The translations under genes were made by a program, and so were the position numbers. Below the pieces are notes generated by a model. It was not told the DNA's origin and made no database searches. It was given only the letters and a program-made list of their open reading frames with translations. Positions 17,622-26,511 of a stretch of DNA of 34,520 nt are shown here, piece by piece (position 1 is the stretch's first letter; each line of letters begins with the position of its first letter). Source of the DNA: CAZMRF01 sp964568735 (GTDB lineage Bacteria > Acidobacteriota > Polarisedimenticolia > JACPZX01); contig CAZMRF010000057.1 in the NCBI GenBank assembly GCA_964568735.1, forward strand, positions 1 to 34,520. The letters run 5' to 3'.

Positions 17622-17728
17622 TGCTCTATCCTGCCCCGAACCTTTCGAGGGGCGGAATCCGGAGCGGCTCACATGATCGGCGCTCCTTTTCGAACTGACG
17701 GCCGAGCGAGGCCCGGGATCCCAGACCC

Positions 17729-19354
17729 ATGACGAGAGCCATCCGATTTCAGACAATCGCTTCCGCTGTCATCGCGGCCTCCGCGGCAGTCTTCGCAGGC
17801 GGCGCGGCGCTGGCTGCCGATCCTATCCCGGACGGCACCGAGTTCCAGGCGAGCGAGTGGACGACGGGCTTCCAGGGCTTCCCCCGTGTGGCCACTCATT
17901 CGGACGGCAGCTTCGTCGTCGTCTGGGACGACTACGGCCGCGACGGCTCCTATTACGGCATCTTCGGCAGGCGATTTGCTTCCACGGGCCAGCCGGTCGG
18001 GCCGTCATTCCTCGTCAACACGACGACCATCGATTACCAGCGCCTTCCCTCGATCTCGATGGATGACTCGGGCAACTTCGTCGTCGTCTGGGACGACTAC
18101 GGGCAGGACGGGGACGGCTACGGCGTCGTCGGCCAGCTCTTCGACAGCACCGGGACGAAGGTCGGCTCGGAGTTCGTCGCCAACACCTACACCACCGACT
18201 GGCAGAGAATCCCCGACGTGGCCATGGATGACGCCGGCAACTTCGTCGTCATCTGGGAGAGCCGCGACCAGGACGGCGATCTCTACGGCGTCTTCGGCCA
18301 GCTCTTCGACAGCACCGCATCTCCGGTCGGCGGGGAGTTCCAGGTCAGCACCTACACGACCGACAACCAGGAGTACCCCAGGGTCAGCATGAACGGCTCG
18401 GGTGATTTCCTCGTCGTGTGGGAGAGCAACCTGCAGGATGGCTCCGGCGACGGCATCAGGGGCCAGCGCTACGACAGCGCGGGCTCCCCGGCAGGCGGCG
18501 AGTTCCAGGTGAACAGCTACGCCACCTTCAACCAGCTCTATCCCGTCGCGATGGTCGATCCCATGGGGAACTTCGTGATCGCCTGGGACAGCGCCATTCA
18601 GGACGGCGAAGGCGCCGGGATCTTCATGCGCCGCTTCGACAGCACGGGCGCGGCGCTGTCGGGCGACCTCCAGGTGAACACCTATACCTCCAACTACCAG
18701 ACGCTGCCCGCCATCTCGGGCGACGACGACGGCAACTTCGTCGTCGCATGGAACAGCTTCAACCAGGTGGATCCCAACTCCTTCTACGACATCTTCGGCC
18801 AGGCCTTCGACAGCAGCGGCGTGCCCGTCGGGAACGAGTTCCAGGTGAACACGGAGACCTACGACTACCAGAGGATTCCCGCGCTCTCGATGAACGGCCT
18901 CGGAGACTTCGTCGTCGTCTGGGACAGCTTCTACCAGGATGGGGACGCCTCCGGGATCTTCGGCCAGCGCTTCTGCTTGCCCACGGACCCCCTGTGTGGT
19001 TTCGTCGTGACGTCGCCCCTCGACGGAGGTTCGCTGGACTGCTCGGATCCGGCCACCAGCGTCCCGACGATCACCTGGGACACGGGGCGCTTCGAGCGCT
19101 TCAGGGTCTGGGCGGGCAGCGATCCCGGCTTCGTGAAGGGGACGCGGATCAAGAGCTGGGACGGGTGGAAGGCCGTCACCTCCTGGATGCCCAGCAAGAA
19201 GAAGTGGAAGAGCGCCTGCAAGAAGGCCGTGACCGCAGATCCCAACATGCCCGTCCTCCACATCCGAGTCGAGGGCAGGGACGACGACCTCCCCAACAAC
19301 GATCCCGCCAAGTACGACTTCACACCCACCGTCATGGTGGACGCCACGTTCTGA
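17729..19354 (+). CDS. Secreted seven-repeat beta-propeller-like protein, paralogue of the upstream gene
   Basis: 541 aa. The signal peptide (MTRAIRFQTIASAVIAASAAVFAGGAALA, cleavage near ALA-ADP) is followed by seven repeats of about 55 residues with cores such as GSFVVVWDDYGRDG, GNFVVIWESRDQDG, GNFVIAWDSAIQDG and GDFVVVWDSFYQDG. The C-terminal domain (VTSPLDGGSLDC..., about 115 residues) aligns with the end of the preceding protein: both have PxISW or PTITW, a TSW-P pair, a K-W-K/R-x-AC segment and I-R-V-x-G-x-D. It lacks the TSP3 stalk. Order and similarity indicate tandem duplication with later gain or loss of the stalk. No clear Shine-Dalgarno is seen before the ATG. Likely extracellular or surface-attached; function unknown. 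Similar FVVVW-repeat proteins recur in acidobacterial-type genomes (general recollection, not searched). Confidence 0.8.
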   Translation: MTRAIRFQTIASAVIAASAAVFAGGAALAADPIPDGTEFQASEWTTGFQGFPRVATHSDGSFVVVWDDYGRDGSYYGIFGRRFASTGQPVGPSFLVNTTTIDYQRLPSISMDDSGNFVVVWDDYGQDGDGYGVVGQLFDSTGTKVGSEFVANTYTTDWQRIPDVAMDDAGNFVVIWESRDQDGDLYGVFGQLFDSTASPVGGEFQVSTYTTDNQEYPRVSMNGSGDFLVVWESNLQDGSGDGIRGQRYDSAGSPAGGEFQVNSYATFNQLYPVAMVDPMGNFVIAWDSAIQDGEGAGIFMRRFDSTGAALSGDLQVNTYTSNYQTLPAISGDDDGNFVVAWNSFNQVDPNSFYDIFGQAFDSSGVPVGNEFQVNTETYDYQRIPALSMNGLGDFVVVWDSFYQDGDASGIFGQRFCLPTDPLCGFVVTSPLDGGSLDCSDPATSVPTITWDTGRFERFRVWAGSDPGFVKGTRIKSWDGWKAVTSWMPSKKKWKSACKKAVTADPNMPVLHIRVEGRDDDLPNNDPAKYDFTPTVMVDATF

Positions 19355-19429
19355 AGCAGGGATCGTGATTCCGGCTCACGGCGGAGGCAGGAACAAGGTG
19401 GGCGCGCGGCGGTCACCCGGAGCGCCGGT

Positions 19430-21550
19430 TTAACGAGAGATCTCTCCCCGCTCGCGGGCTCTGAGGACGTGGCCGCGCGCCCACGCCACGTAGCCGCGGG
19501 GCTCGAGCAGGGCGGCCATCGCCAGGTGCCACTCGGGCGAGCCGTGCTCCAGTCCCGCGAGCGACGGCTGCCCCATCAGGCTCCGCTCCACCTCCTCGAG
19601 CCGCACGGCCTCCTCCACGACCTCGATCACCTTGTCCGAGGCGCGCGGGCGGTCGTGGCTCGCGAGGTGGCGCGGGTTGATGGCCTGGCTGCGACGGAAC
19701 CACACCAGGGCCTCGGGCAACAGGCCGCCGCGCCTGTAGATGAGGCCGAGGTTGTAGTAGAGAACGTCGTTGTCGGGCGCCGCATCGGCAGCCCGGCGGA
19801 ACTCCGCCGCGGCCCCCTCCCAGTCCTTCGTCTCCAGCGTCACTCCCTTCATGTAGTGGAACTGGCCGATGAGGTTCTGCGTCAGGTGGTCCCTGGGAAC
19901 ACGCGGATCGTCCTCGCCTTCGAGGAGGTCCGGGAGGCGCATCGGCTCGGGCCAGGGACGTCCTTCACGCCATGCCCGGAATGTGAGGCCCACGGGCACG
20001 ATCTCGAGGCCCGGCTGGTTCCAGTTCGGGTGGTGCGTGAAGTAGACCGGGTCCTCGTCCGGGTTGAACTTCAGCGGCGGAAGCTGCGCGCCGCCGACCC
20101 CTTGCAGGATCAGATTCACGTCGGGGCGCACCCCTTCCACCAGGTGCAGGTACATCGACGTGAAAAGGATGTTGTCGTCGGTGGCGATCAGGTGGGCCCC
20201 GGGAGGCAGCGATTCGAGCACCGTGCGCGAGAAGGCCTCCGAGACGCGATAGCGGCTTCGATCGACCTGACTCCATCCCGTGACCAGGAGCCAGCACGGG
20301 AGGGCGAGGGCGACCCAAGGGACCGCGCGTCGCCCCAGGCCGGTGTGGGATGTGGCTCCAGCTCGTGCGCCCACTCCCAGCGCCGCTGGAGCCGGCCCTC
20401 CCTCCCAGGACATGTCCGAACCACGCCCACCCGTCGTATCCTGGCCCGCGGCCAGCCCAGGATCGTCGACACCGCCAACTGATCCTGCAAGCCGCCCTGC
20501 GATGAGATCCCACCCCGCTGCTGCGAGCAACGCGGCCATCAGGTATGTAGGGATGTAGTACCGGTGCCAGATGAAGATGTCCACTCGCGAGCCGTGCAGC
20601 GCCATCGAGGCGAGGTTCGCGCCCATCACCATCACCGGAAACAGGACGAAGCGGCCGAGCTTCCGCCAGGCGAAGAGCCCCGCCAGCATCAACACCAGTC
20701 CGACCCAGGCCAGCTCCCCTCCGAGCCCCTTCAGATAGTCGGCGCAGATGGGCAGGAGATCCATGGGCCCTTCGATCCAGGCCCGCTCCCAGAAGTCTCC
20801 CCTACCAACGACGTCCATGAAGCCCCGGAGCGTTTCTGGATTTCCCCAATCGAGGCGCGGGTTCATCCTCGAGCGGAGCGGAAGGTAGATGTATGGGAGA
20901 AGCCCGAGCGCGACAACCGCGCCTGAGAGGAGGATCGTGCGGGGGCGGTGGAGAATCGCCGGGGACCTGAGCACGGCGAAGACTCCGAGGCAGACCGCGG
21001 CCGGCCCCATGAAGAGATGATTCGTGGCTCCGAGACCGCAGAGGAAGAAGGCGAGAATGAGCCATCGATCAGAGTCCTCTTCGCTGCGCAGGTCGTGCCA
21101 GCGCCAGGCGGCCCAGGTCACCAGCGCGAGGAAGAGCGCGTTGAGCGTGTAGACGCGCTGGATGTTGGCCTCGGCCCAGAAGCTGGGAGCGAAGGCCAGA
21201 AGGAGGGCAGCGAGGAACGAAGCCCCCCGCGACAGGCGCATAGCGCGTCCGGTGACATAGAGGATCGCGCAGGCCCCGGCGGCGCAAACCGCGCTGAAGA
21301 GGCTCATCCGGAAGGCCACGGAGCCTGCGGGGACAATCAGCGTCCAGAGCTTCCCAAGCATGACGTAGAGCGGGTAGCCCGAGGGGTGGGGAATGCCCAG
21401 GAGGTAGACGGCCGTGACCAGCTCTCCGCTGTCGCCGACGTAGATGGTGCGCGATGATCCCGCGGCGTACATCGTGAAGAGAATCGCCGCGATGCCCGCC
21501 GCGATGAGCCGGTCTGGCAGCGGAAGGCTGCCGCGCGCTGGGCCGCTCAG
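19430..21550 (-). CDS. DUF2723 polytopic membrane protein with C-terminal TPRs
   Basis: About 700 aa. The N-terminal third has the DUF2723 signature VGDSGELVTAVYLLGIPHPSGYPLYVMLGKL and a row of about nine hydrophobic helices, as in GT-C-like membrane glycosyltransferases. The middle has a soluble domain (IATDDNILFTSMYLHLVEGVRPDVNLI), and TPR-like helices (NDVLYYNLGLIYRRGGLLPEALVWFRRS) lie near the C-terminus. The first ATG (21472) would cut the first helix: the open frame continues upstream with LPDRLIAAGIAAILFT, the expected start of helix 1. No ATG, GTG or TTG lies in that extension. A CTG at 21550 overlaps the previous stop (CTGA) and has AGGA 9 nt upstream, so it is used here as a tentative start. 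The family is thought to transfer sugars to proteins or lipids; substrate unknown. Confidence 0.8.
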   Translation of the reverse strand: MSGPARGSLPLPDRLIAAGIAAILFTMYAAGSSRTIYVGDSGELVTAVYLLGIPHPSGYPLYVMLGKLWTLIVPAGSVAFRMSLFSAVCAAGACAILYVTGRAMRLSRGASFLAALLLAFAPSFWAEANIQRVYTLNALFLALVTWAAWRWHDLRSEEDSDRWLILAFFLCGLGATNHLFMGPAAVCLGVFAVLRSPAILHRPRTILLSGAVVALGLLPYIYLPLRSRMNPRLDWGNPETLRGFMDVVGRGDFWERAWIEGPMDLLPICADYLKGLGGELAWVGLVLMLAGLFAWRKLGRFVLFPVMVMGANLASMALHGSRVDIFIWHRYYIPTYLMAALLAAAGWDLIAGRLAGSVGGVDDPGLAAGQDTTGGRGSDMSWEGGPAPAALGVGARAGATSHTGLGRRAVPWVALALPCWLLVTGWSQVDRSRYRVSEAFSRTVLESLPPGAHLIATDDNILFTSMYLHLVEGVRPDVNLILQGVGGAQLPPLKFNPDEDPVYFTHHPNWNQPGLEIVPVGLTFRAWREGRPWPEPMRLPDLLEGEDDPRVPRDHLTQNLIGQFHYMKGVTLETKDWEGAAAEFRRAADAAPDNDVLYYNLGLIYRRGGLLPEALVWFRRSQAINPRHLASHDRPRASDKVIEVVEEAVRLEEVERSLMGQPSLAGLEHGSPEWHLAMAALLEPRGYVAWARGHVLRARERGEISR

Positions 21551-23499
21551 CGCGGGGTTTCCTGAAGCCGCTTCAAGTTCTCCTTGAAGAGCGCATTGTC
21601 GGGCTCCAGCGCGAGGCCCTTCTTCAGCGCCGTGATCGCGCCCTCGCGATCGCCCATCAGGTAGGCCACGTTCGATCGGTACTGGTAGACGAGCGCGAAC
21701 TCGGGCGCGATCCTCTGCGCTTCATCGAGGCGGGCCATGGCCGCGCGGTAGTCGCCGCGCCGGGCGACGGCGCCCGCCTCCTCGGCCAGCTTCCAGGCCT
21801 TCTGCTGCTCGGGCGTCGTGGGAGTCGCGGGCCTCTCCGGCGCTCCGAGGCGGACGAGCGAGTCGCGTGAAGGCTGATACTGCGGGTTGTACCTCAGGGC
21901 AGTCTGGTAGTCGTGCACGGCCGCGGCCCCATCGCCCCGCCTCTCGTGGATGACCGCCCGGTTGTGGTAGGCCTCCGGGTTGAGCGGCTGCAGATCGATG
22001 GCCCTCTGGAGCTGCTCGAGGGCCTCGTCGTAGCGGCCGAGGGCTCCCAGCGCGCCTGCCAGGCTCGTCCTCAATCCGCCGTCCTCGGGATCCGCCTCCA
22101 CCAGCTTGATGTAGGCGGCAGCGGCCTCCTCGTACTTGCCCGATTCGAAGAGAACCGCGGCGAGATTCCTGTCGCCCGTCGGCGACTCGGCGTCGAGGTA
22201 GCCCAGGCTCCTGAGCCTCTCGAGAATCTCCTCATCCACCTTCTTGTCCTCGTCCGCGATCTCGACGCCCTTTCGGTCGCCGCTCTCCCAACTCGGCACG
22301 CGGACGGGCGCCTCCAGGTCCACGGCCTCGGTCAGGACGCGGCCCGGCATGTCGGAGCCGGGCGGCAGCCCCATCAGGGCGAGCACCGTGGGCGCCACAT
22401 CGAGGATCGCCGCGTCTTCCAGCCGCGTATAGGTCTTCACGCGGTTGCCGAACATGTAGATGATCCCCTCGGGCGTGTGGAACTTCTCGCTGACGCGCCT
22501 CATGTCGCGCGTGCGGCTCGGGTCGTCCTGGAGCTGGCCGAGATTGAACCCGTGGTCCGACACGACGATGAGGGTCGTCTTGTCGTCGAGAGCCTCGAGG
22601 AACTTCCCGACGATCCTGTCGGCCTCGATGTACATCTGCTCCACGGCGCCTCCGTATCGGCGCTGCTGCTCGGCCAGCTCCCCGGCGAGCCCCTCGGCGC
22701 GGAAGAGGTGGCCAAAGAGATGCGAGGTCGAGTCGGTTCCCTCGATGTAGAGCATCATCAGGTCGGGATTGTCACGCCGCCAGAGATGGAGCCCGATGTC
22801 CCGGTAACTCCTCGCCGTGGCCAGCGCCCACTTGAAGTGGCCGAGCTCGTCCTGGAAGCTGAAGGGGCGGGCGAACTCTTCGGCGGAGACGTGGACGAAG
22901 GGGGCGATGTCCTCGGGGGTCAGGTCGCCGGGCCGGATGACCATGGGTGCGACGTCTTGAAGAAGACCGGCCGGCCAGGTCTTCCCTCCGGGATCGGGCC
23001 CTCCGTCCTTGAAGCCGTCGTCGAAGAGGAAGTGGTAGCAGAGGTGGTCGCTGATGATCGTCCCCTTCACCGTCTCCGCGGGCCAGGTGGCCCACCATCC
23101 GATGACGGAGACCTTCTTGTCGCGCTCGGAGGCCATGTTCCACAGAGCCTTCGTCCGGCGCATCTGGCTCGTGACCGGGAGCTGCTCGCCGGTGATCTGG
23201 TTCACGGCGGTGAAGTGGCCGATGTGGTGCTGGTCCGGCGTCTTTCCGGTCGCGATCGTCGTCCAGATCACGGGGCTGAGGAGCGGCTTGCTGCTCTTGA
23301 GGATGCCGTAGGCCCCCTCCTGCCTCATCCGCGCGAAGGCGGGCATCTTCCCCTCGGACATCAGGAGGTCCACGACGCGGGGGTCCATCCCGTCCAGGCC
23401 GATGACGAGGACGCGCCCCTCCGGCGCTCCCAGCCCGCACCCGGCGGCGGCGAGGCAGAAGGCGGCTGCGAGCACGAGCCGTGGCGCGAGACGACGCAC
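21547..23499 (-). CDS. Type I phosphodiesterase/alkaline-phosphatase-superfamily lipoprotein with TPRs
   Basis: 650 aa from the GTG at 23499. The frame is open back to 23757, but that stretch is poor coding sequence and overlaps the divergent gene. The GTG start gives a lipoprotein signal (VRRLAPRLVLAAAFCLAAAGC, lipobox LAAAGC). A TTG further upstream with GGAGG 11 nt before it is an alternative. Catalytic motifs are VLVIGLDGMDPRVV (first metal Asp), SPVIWTTIATGKTPDQHHIGHF (Thr nucleophile region), IEGTDSTSHLFGH and LIVVSDHGFN. The C-terminal 230 residues carry TPRs (YEEAAAAYIKLVEADPEDGGLRT and following). Members hydrolyse or transfer phosphodiesters; the substrate is not evident. It probably forms an operon with the DUF2723 gene, which starts at or near its stop codon. 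Confidence 0.85.
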   Translation of the reverse strand: MRRLAPRLVLAAAFCLAAAGCGLGAPEGRVLVIGLDGMDPRVVDLLMSEGKMPAFARMRQEGAYGILKSSKPLLSPVIWTTIATGKTPDQHHIGHFTAVNQITGEQLPVTSQMRRTKALWNMASERDKKVSVIGWWATWPAETVKGTIISDHLCYHFLFDDGFKDGGPDPGGKTWPAGLLQDVAPMVIRPGDLTPEDIAPFVHVSAEEFARPFSFQDELGHFKWALATARSYRDIGLHLWRRDNPDLMMLYIEGTDSTSHLFGHLFRAEGLAGELAEQQRRYGGAVEQMYIEADRIVGKFLEALDDKTTLIVVSDHGFNLGQLQDDPSRTRDMRRVSEKFHTPEGIIYMFGNRVKTYTRLEDAAILDVAPTVLALMGLPPGSDMPGRVLTEAVDLEAPVRVPSWESGDRKGVEIADEDKKVDEEILERLRSLGYLDAESPTGDRNLAAVLFESGKYEEAAAAYIKLVEADPEDGGLRTSLAGALGALGRYDEALEQLQRAIDLQPLNPEAYHNRAVIHERRGDGAAAVHDYQTALRYNPQYQPSRDSLVRLGAPERPATPTTPEQQKAWKLAEEAGAVARRGDYRAAMARLDEAQRIAPEFALVYQYRSNVAYLMGDREGAITALKKGLALEPDNALFKENLKRLQETPR

Positions 23500-23755
23500 T
23501 GCGTCGAGGTTTCGTCGCAGGTTGGGGACTGCCTGCTCAACCAAGGCTCGAATGACCTCCGAGATCGTGAAAGGCCAGGCGTCCGGACGAGTACCGCTCG
23601 CTCCATCCACCGAGGATCCGTCAAGGACCCCAAGGCCCTGCCGCTCGATTAGAATCCGCAGTCTATCCAACCGCCCCTTCCGAGTACAGGAGAGCGCAAG
23701 GGGGCGCGGCGCGGGGTTGCGCGGAGGTCTCGCGCGGAGGCAGCAGCGGCTAAAC

Positions 23756-24907
23756 ATGTTGGCCTACAGGATCTTCGTCTTCCTCGTCCTTGCCCGGTGG
23801 ATCGAGCGGGCCATCAACCTGTGGCGCGGGTGGGACCGTGTGCCGGCTCTGGACAGGCTCTCCCCGGAGGGGCCGGCTCCCCTGCCCCGCCTCTCCGTCG
23901 TCGTGCCCGCTCTGAACGAGGCATCCACGGTGGCCGCGGCGATGCGGACGCTTCTCGCCCTGGACTACCCCGACCTCGAGATCATCGCCGTCAACGATCG
24001 ATCCACGGACGGTACCGGCGAGGTGCTCGACCAGCTCGCGGAGGAGAACCCGCGCCTGCGGGTCGTCCATGTCCGGGAGCTGCCCGACGGCTGGCTCGGC
24101 AAGAGCCACGCCATGCACCTGGCCAGCACTCAGGCCACCGGCAAGTGGATCCTCTTCACCGACGCCGACGTGCACTTCGAGCCGTCGTCCCTCGCGCGAG
24201 CCATCCGCTACGCCGAGAGCACGGGCACCGATCACCTGGTCGTGATGCCCGACGTGATCGCGCAAGGCTTCTGGGAGAAGGTCTTCCTGGGCTTCTTCTG
24301 GCTCCTCTTCGCCTTCCGGTGGTCGCCCGCGAGGATCTCCAATCCCCGGAGCCGCGCCTTCGTGGGGATCGGGGCCTTCAACATGGTGCGGGCCGAAGCC
24401 TACCGGAAGTCCGGTGGCCATGCGGCGATGCCCCTCGAGGTCGTGGACGACCTCATGCTCGGCAAGCTCCTCAAGAAGAGCGGCGCGAAGCAGTCCTGCA
24501 TTCCGGCGGCGGGGATGGTGTCGCTTCGCTGGATCGAGGGGCTGGGAGGAGCCATTCAGGGGCTGACGAAAAACATGTACGCCGCGCTGAGGTTCAACCC
24601 GATCCTCGCCTTCCTGGCGTCATTCATGATCTTCGGCGGCGCCGCCTGGCCGGCGATCGGGCTTTTCGTGGGCCCATGGGAGACGCGCCTCGCATGCGCC
24701 GCCACGATGGGCTGCATGGTCCGGGTGATCCGGGGCGCGAAGCAGGTGCGCGGCCTCTCTCCGCTGCACGGCCTCACGATCCCGCTCGGAGGCCTGATCC
24801 TCGTCTACATCCTCTACCGATCGGTCTTCATGACCTACCGCAGGGGAGGCGTGGTCTGGCGCGGCACCTTCTACCCACTCGCGCGTCTCCGGCGCGGACT
24901 GATCTGA
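23756..24907 (+). CDS. Family 2 membrane glycosyltransferase (HpnB/CrtQ-like)
   Basis: 383 aa. A hydrophobic N-terminal helix (LAYRIFVFLVLARWIERA) anchors a GT-A domain: RLSVVVPALNEASTVAAAM, DRSTDGT (81-87), the DGWLGKSHAM motif, ATGKWILFTDADVHF with the DxD-type Asp136/Asp138, and EVVDDLMLGKLLKKSG with a probable catalytic Asp. Two to three hydrophobic helices at the C-terminus complete a membrane-bound transferase. The motif order resembles the HpnB (hopanoid-associated) and CrtQ-like branch, which transfer sugars to lipid acceptors, but no hopanoid or carotenoid gene is nearby, so the acceptor is open. The start is chosen because upstream frame sequence is antisense to the lipoprotein gene; GGAGG lies 15 nt before the ATG, rather far. 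Divergent from the phosphodiesterase gene, with about 256 bp between starts. Confidence 0.85.
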   Translation: MLAYRIFVFLVLARWIERAINLWRGWDRVPALDRLSPEGPAPLPRLSVVVPALNEASTVAAAMRTLLALDYPDLEIIAVNDRSTDGTGEVLDQLAEENPRLRVVHVRELPDGWLGKSHAMHLASTQATGKWILFTDADVHFEPSSLARAIRYAESTGTDHLVVMPDVIAQGFWEKVFLGFFWLLFAFRWSPARISNPRSRAFVGIGAFNMVRAEAYRKSGGHAAMPLEVVDDLMLGKLLKKSGAKQSCIPAAGMVSLRWIEGLGGAIQGLTKNMYAALRFNPILAFLASFMIFGGAAWPAIGLFVGPWETRLACAATMGCMVRVIRGAKQVRGLSPLHGLTIPLGGLILVYILYRSVFMTYRRGGVVWRGTFYPLARLRRGLI

Positions 24908-25015
24908 CCCTGCGCCCGGACGATCCCGTCTCCAGGGGAAGAGGACATGCACCTCTCTCGGAACGTGCGCGTCGCGGGGGGCGAATGCAAGCCCGCCCAA
25001 TCAGCCGAGCGCACC

Positions 25016-25025
25016 TTCGCGCGAA
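25016..25025. promoter_or_regulatory. Perfect 10-bp palindrome before the serine hydrolase gene
   Basis: TTCGCGCGAA is a perfect palindrome 47 nt before the start codon at 25073, in a gap of 165 bp that otherwise shows nothing clear. It could be an operator half-site. A 10-mer of this composition also arises by chance in such GC-rich DNA. Confidence 0.2.
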
Positions 25026-25072
25026 ACCGGGACGACTGCGAAAGAGGTCCGCAACTGACGGGAGATTCGTCT

Positions 25073-26440
25073 ATGGAAGTTCGTAACGCAGTGCGTCGAG
25101 GACTGTGGCTCTGGCTCCTGGCGCTGCAGCCGGCGATGGGCTGGGCGGCTCTGCCCGGCGAGACCGACCTTCGTCAGGTACTCGAGCAGCGGATGGCCTG
25201 CGCCCAGGCGCCCGGGGGCATGGTGGCCGGAGTGATCGAAGGCGACGCGCGCGTCGTGGTCGGAGTGGGTCGCGCCAACGAGGGCGGTGTCGCGCCCGAC
25301 GGCGATACGCTGTTCGAGATCGCCTCGGTCAGCAAGCTGTTCACCGGCCTGTTGCTGGCCGACGCCACGCTGCGCGGCGAGCTGGCGCTTGACGATCGCG
25401 CCTCGATCTACCTGCCCCCGGGAATCGCAGTGCCGAAAGGCGGCGAGGCCATCTCGCTGCTCGACCTCGCCACCCACTACGCCGGTCTGCCGCGCGATCC
25501 GAAGGGCTACCGCCCTGGCGAGTCGTACGCGATGGACGACGGCTGGGCGTTGTTCTCGGCCGCGAAGCTCGAACACGCACCGGGCGAGACGTTTCGATAC
25601 TCCAACGTCGGCGTGGCCGTTCTCGGCAACCTGATCGCGCGACAAAGCGGCCGCGACTACGCCACACTCCTGTACGAGCGCATCGCACGGCCGTTGGGAC
25701 TTGCGGACACGGTGATTGCGGTCGAGGGCGCCAGGGCCGCGAGGCTGGCCGTGGGGTACGATGCGCGAGGTCGGCCATTGCCGCCGACCACGGGCCTGGA
25801 GACCTTTCCCGGGGCGAGCGAGATCCGTTCCAGCGCCAACGACCTGCTGCGCTTCGTCGCCGCTGCGATGGCGCCGGATGGCTCCGTGCTCCGGGCGGCC
25901 TTCGACGTCGCGACGGAGCCGCGCCGAGCGGCCAATCTGGACGTGGCGTATCTCGGCCTCGGCTACGACATCGATCGCCAGGAAGGCCGGCCGCTGATCT
26001 ACCACGGGGGCGACCGGATCGATGGATTCAGCGCCTTCGTCGCCTACGATCCCCAGCGCCGTCGCGGCGCTGTGGTGCTGTCGAACTCGCGCCGCCAGCT
26101 CGGCGACGTGGCCTGGCAGTTGCTCGACCCGAGCCGGCCGCTGGAGCCTTGCGGTTACCCGGAGCCCCCGCGACTCGCGTTGGCCCCGGCCGCGCTCGAC
26201 CCGTTCATCGGCGACTACCGCGTCACCGAGGGCTTCGTGGTCCACGTCGTGCGGCGCAAGGACCGCTTGCAGGCCTACGCCGACGGTCGCCCGCACGACA
26301 TCGAGCCCATCGCGCGGGATCGCTTCCTGTCGTCGAAGACACGCGTTACCCTGACCTTCCTGCGCGATGCCGAGGGCCATGTCGACGCGCTCTACCTGCA
26401 GCAGGGCGGGCAGTTCCTGAAAGGACATCGCGCGCCATAG
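25073..26440 (+). CDS. Secreted beta-lactamase-fold serine hydrolase
   Basis: 455 aa penicillin-binding-protein-like hydrolase (class C beta-lactamase/Pab87/esterase family). The start at 25073 is supported by GGAG 8 nt upstream and by the signal peptide it opens (RRGLWLWLLALQPAMGWA). Catalytic motifs are SVSK (Ser85, Lys88), YSN (Tyr176-Asn178) and HGG (311-313, in place of the beta-lactamase KTG). From about 370 a small C-terminal beta domain follows (FIGDYRVTEGFVVHVVRRKDRLQAY), like the DUF3471/lipocalin-type tail of Pab87-like peptidases. Such enzymes cleave D-amino-acid peptides, esters or lactams; the actual substrate cannot be told, and there is no reason to call it a resistance gene. 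It stands alone: the gene before it ends 165 bp upstream and the next converges. Confidence 0.85.
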   Translation: MEVRNAVRRGLWLWLLALQPAMGWAALPGETDLRQVLEQRMACAQAPGGMVAGVIEGDARVVVGVGRANEGGVAPDGDTLFEIASVSKLFTGLLLADATLRGELALDDRASIYLPPGIAVPKGGEAISLLDLATHYAGLPRDPKGYRPGESYAMDDGWALFSAAKLEHAPGETFRYSNVGVAVLGNLIARQSGRDYATLLYERIARPLGLADTVIAVEGARAARLAVGYDARGRPLPPTTGLETFPGASEIRSSANDLLRFVAAAMAPDGSVLRAAFDVATEPRRAANLDVAYLGLGYDIDRQEGRPLIYHGGDRIDGFSAFVAYDPQRRRGAVVLSNSRRQLGDVAWQLLDPSRPLEPCGYPEPPRLALAPAALDPFIGDYRVTEGFVVHVVRRKDRLQAYADGRPHDIEPIARDRFLSSKTRVTLTFLRDAEGHVDALYLQQGGQFLKGHRAP

Positions 26441-26511
26441 GCGCAACTGAGCTGTGCGCCCCGGAGCGCAAGCAAACGCACGGGCTCGTCTGCGTGACGT
26501 CGCCCGGAATT

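Noticed and set aside
21913..23652. Long plus-strand frame opposite the phosphodiesterase lipoprotein gene
   Set aside because: Mirror of a well-supported gene; low-complexity product with no recognisable domain.
23500..23757. N-terminal extension of the phosphodiesterase gene to the ATG at 23757
   Set aside because: It would place 86 poorly conserved-looking residues before a clear lipoprotein signal and would overlap the start of the divergent glycosyltransferase gene.
25073..26440. Reading the serine hydrolase as an antibiotic-resistance beta-lactamase
   Set aside because: The HGG motif and the C-terminal tail fit peptidase/esterase-type members of the fold; nothing shows lactam specificity.
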